Source: Xenophilus sp. AP218F (lineage in GTDB: Bacteria > Pseudomonadota > Gammaproteobacteria > Burkholderiales > Chromobacteriaceae). From it: a stretch of DNA of 64,000 nt. The notes beneath the pieces are model-generated. The model was not told the origin of the DNA. It made no database searches and saw only the letters and a program-made list of their open reading frames with translations. Of this stretch, positions 62,844 through 64,000 are shown in pieces. Location of the stretch: positions 62,001 through 126,000 of the forward strand of contig NJIE01000024.1 in assembly GCA_002213445.1 (NCBI GenBank), written 5' to 3'. A program made the translations under genes and the position numbers. The first letter of the stretch is position 1. Every line of letters starts with the position of its first letter.

Positions 62844-64000
62844 CTAGTGCTTGCGTCCTATCGCCTTGGCGCCGATGTCGCGGCGCAGCTGCTTGCCTGA
62901 GAAGTGGATCTGATCGGCGGCGGCGTAAGCGCGGCCTTGCGCCATCTTGACGCTGTCGCCCAAGCCCACGGCGCACAGCACCCGGCCGCCGTGGCTGAGC
63001 AGCTGCCGCTCTTCGTCCAGCCGGGTGCCGGCGTGGAACACCACGGCGTCGTCGGCTTCGGCCGGGATGCCGCTGATCAGGTCGCCCTTGCGCGGGTCTT
63101 CCGGATAGCCGGCGGCGGCCAGCACCACGCCCAAGGCCACGCGCCGGTCCCACTCCGCTTCCACCTGGTCCAGCCGTCCGTTGACGCCGGCGTCCAGCAG
63201 GATGGTGAAGTCGGTTTTCAGCCTGGCCATGATGGGCTGGGTTTCCGGATCGCCGAAGCGGCAGTTGAATTCGATGGTGTGCGGCTTGCCTTGCGCGTCT
63301 ATCATCAGCCCGGCGTAGAGGAAGCCGGTGTAGGGATGGCCGTCCTTCTTCATGCCCAGCACCGTCGGCGTGATGATTTCGCGCATCACCCGGTTGTGCA
63401 CCGCCGGGGTGACTACCGGAGCCGGGCTGTAGGCGCCCATGCCGCCGGTGTTGGGGCCGCGGTCGCCGTCCAGGAGCCGCTTGTGGTCCTGGCTGGTGGC
63501 CATCGGCAGCACGTGGTCGCCGTCCACCATCACGATGAAGCTGGCTTCCTCGCCTTGCAGGAAGTCTTCGATCACCACCCGGCTGCCGGCGTCGCCCATC
63601 TTGTTGGCGAGCAGCATGTCGTCGATGGCCGCGTGGGCCTCGGCCAGCGTCATCGCCACCACCACGCCCTTGCCTGCGGCCAGGCCGTCGGCCTTGATCA
63701 CGATGGGCGCGCCCTTGCCGTCGACATAGGCATGCGCGGCGGCGGCGTCGGTGAAGGTCTGGTAGGCGGCGGTGGGGATGCCGTGGCGCTGCATGAAGGC
63801 CTTGGCGAAGTCCTTGGAGCTTTCCAGCTGGGCGCAATAGCGGGTGGGGCCGAAGATGCGCAGGCCGGCGTCGCGGAAGGCGTCCACCACGCCGGCGGCA
63901 AGCGGCGCTTCCGGGCCGACCACGGTCAATTCGATCTTCTCGCGCCTGGCGAAGTCCAGCCACTCGGCCACCGAGTTGAGATCGACATTGGTGAGATTGG
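62844..64000 (-). CDS. purD: Phosphoribosylamine-glycine ligase, C-terminal part (cut by window edge)
   Basis: The frame stays open to the right edge, so the N-terminus is missing. Visible ATP-grasp features are VVGPEAPLAAGVVDAF, VIKADGLAAGKGVVVAM, GPNTGGMGAYSPAP, GFLYAGLMI and IEFNCRFGDPETQ. The enzyme makes glycinamide ribonucleotide in purine synthesis. The C-terminal 386 residues are present and intact. A GTG at 63971 inside the frame is not the true start because homology continues upstream. Confidence 0.95.
   Translation of the reverse strand, partial: NLTNVDLNSVAEWLDFARREKIELTVVGPEAPLAAGVVDAFRDAGLRIFGPTRYCAQLESSKDFAKAFMQRHGIPTAAYQTFTDAAAAHAYVDGKGAPIVIKADGLAAGKGVVVAMTLAEAHAAIDDMLLANKMGDAGSRVVIEDFLQGEEASFIVMVDGDHVLPMATSQDHKRLLDGDRGPNTGGMGAYSPAPVVTPAVHNRVMREIITPTVLGMKKDGHPYTGFLYAGLMIDAQGKPHTIEFNCRFGDPETQPIMARLKTDFTILLDAGVNGRLDQVEAEWDRRVALGVVLAAAGYPEDPRKGDLISGIPAEADDAVVFHAGTRLDEERQLLSHGGRVLCAVGLGDSVKMAQGRAYAAADQIHFSGKQLRRDIGAKAIGRKH

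Overview
The window looks like a chromosomal segment of a Chromobacterium-like member of the Neisseriales (Betaproteobacteria). This is inferred from the very GC-rich coding style, a short-form HisG, the sigma-DUF3619-DUF3106-RDD operon, the GEG variant of the acetolactate synthase TPP motif, and chitin/GlcNAc use genes beside an AA10 LPMO. No rRNA, tRNA, CRISPR array or intact transposase was seen.

Layout. 0-5 kb: hisD (cut by the window edge) and hisG, a YcgR-type PilZ protein, a Sco1 copper chaperone, a DUF2909 membrane peptide, a degenerate HD-GYP protein and bioD. 5-8.5 kb: an AT-richer O-acyltransferase (OafA type with SGNH tail) lies between two copies of the bioD 5' end (238 bp, one mismatch), followed by an XAT-type acetyltransferase. 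8.8-15.3 kb: branched-chain amino acid genes (leuA, ilvC, ilvN, ilvI) and psd. leuA carries an in-frame N-terminal HTH-like segment, and a perfect 14-bp-arm palindrome lies upstream. 15.5-23 kb: an ECF sigma operon, an alpha/beta hydrolase, guaD with a divergent MarR regulator and palindrome, a lytic transglycosylase and proS. 23-31.4 kb: kup, a GNAT-AmpD fusion, a hemerythrin protein, tal, phoBR with a Pho box, a candidate structured small RNA and an Lrp/AsnC regulator. 31.4-41.3 kb: gapA, then a compact GlcNAc regulon (nagE, an EIIA-HPr-EI fusion, SIS-type deaminase, nagA, GntR regulator) and a divergent AA10 LPMO. These would together oxidise chitin, import and phosphorylate GlcNAc, and feed it to glycolysis. 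41.3-43 kb: a lone tolQ, a YrdC/TsaC family gene and one small ORF.

43.4-61 kb is a group 2 (ABC-transporter, Kdo-linked) capsule locus. kpsM, kpsT, kpsE and kpsD form the export machinery. Next come a sulfotransferase-like/coiled-coil protein, a 1024-residue three-domain glycosyltransferase, a DUF6492 protein, ugd, a GT2 enzyme, galU, kpsC and kpsS. The central 49.6-53.9 kb is clearly AT-rich, like an exchanged serotype cassette. The 1024-residue enzyme joins two GT2 domains resembling Pasteurella hyaluronan/chondroitin synthases to a GT31-like domain. With UDP-glucuronate supply (galU, ugd) beside it, this suggests a glycosaminoglycan-like capsule with extra decoration, and it is the most exciting content of the window. 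The right end holds a small outer-membrane barrel protein, galE and purD (cut by the window edge).
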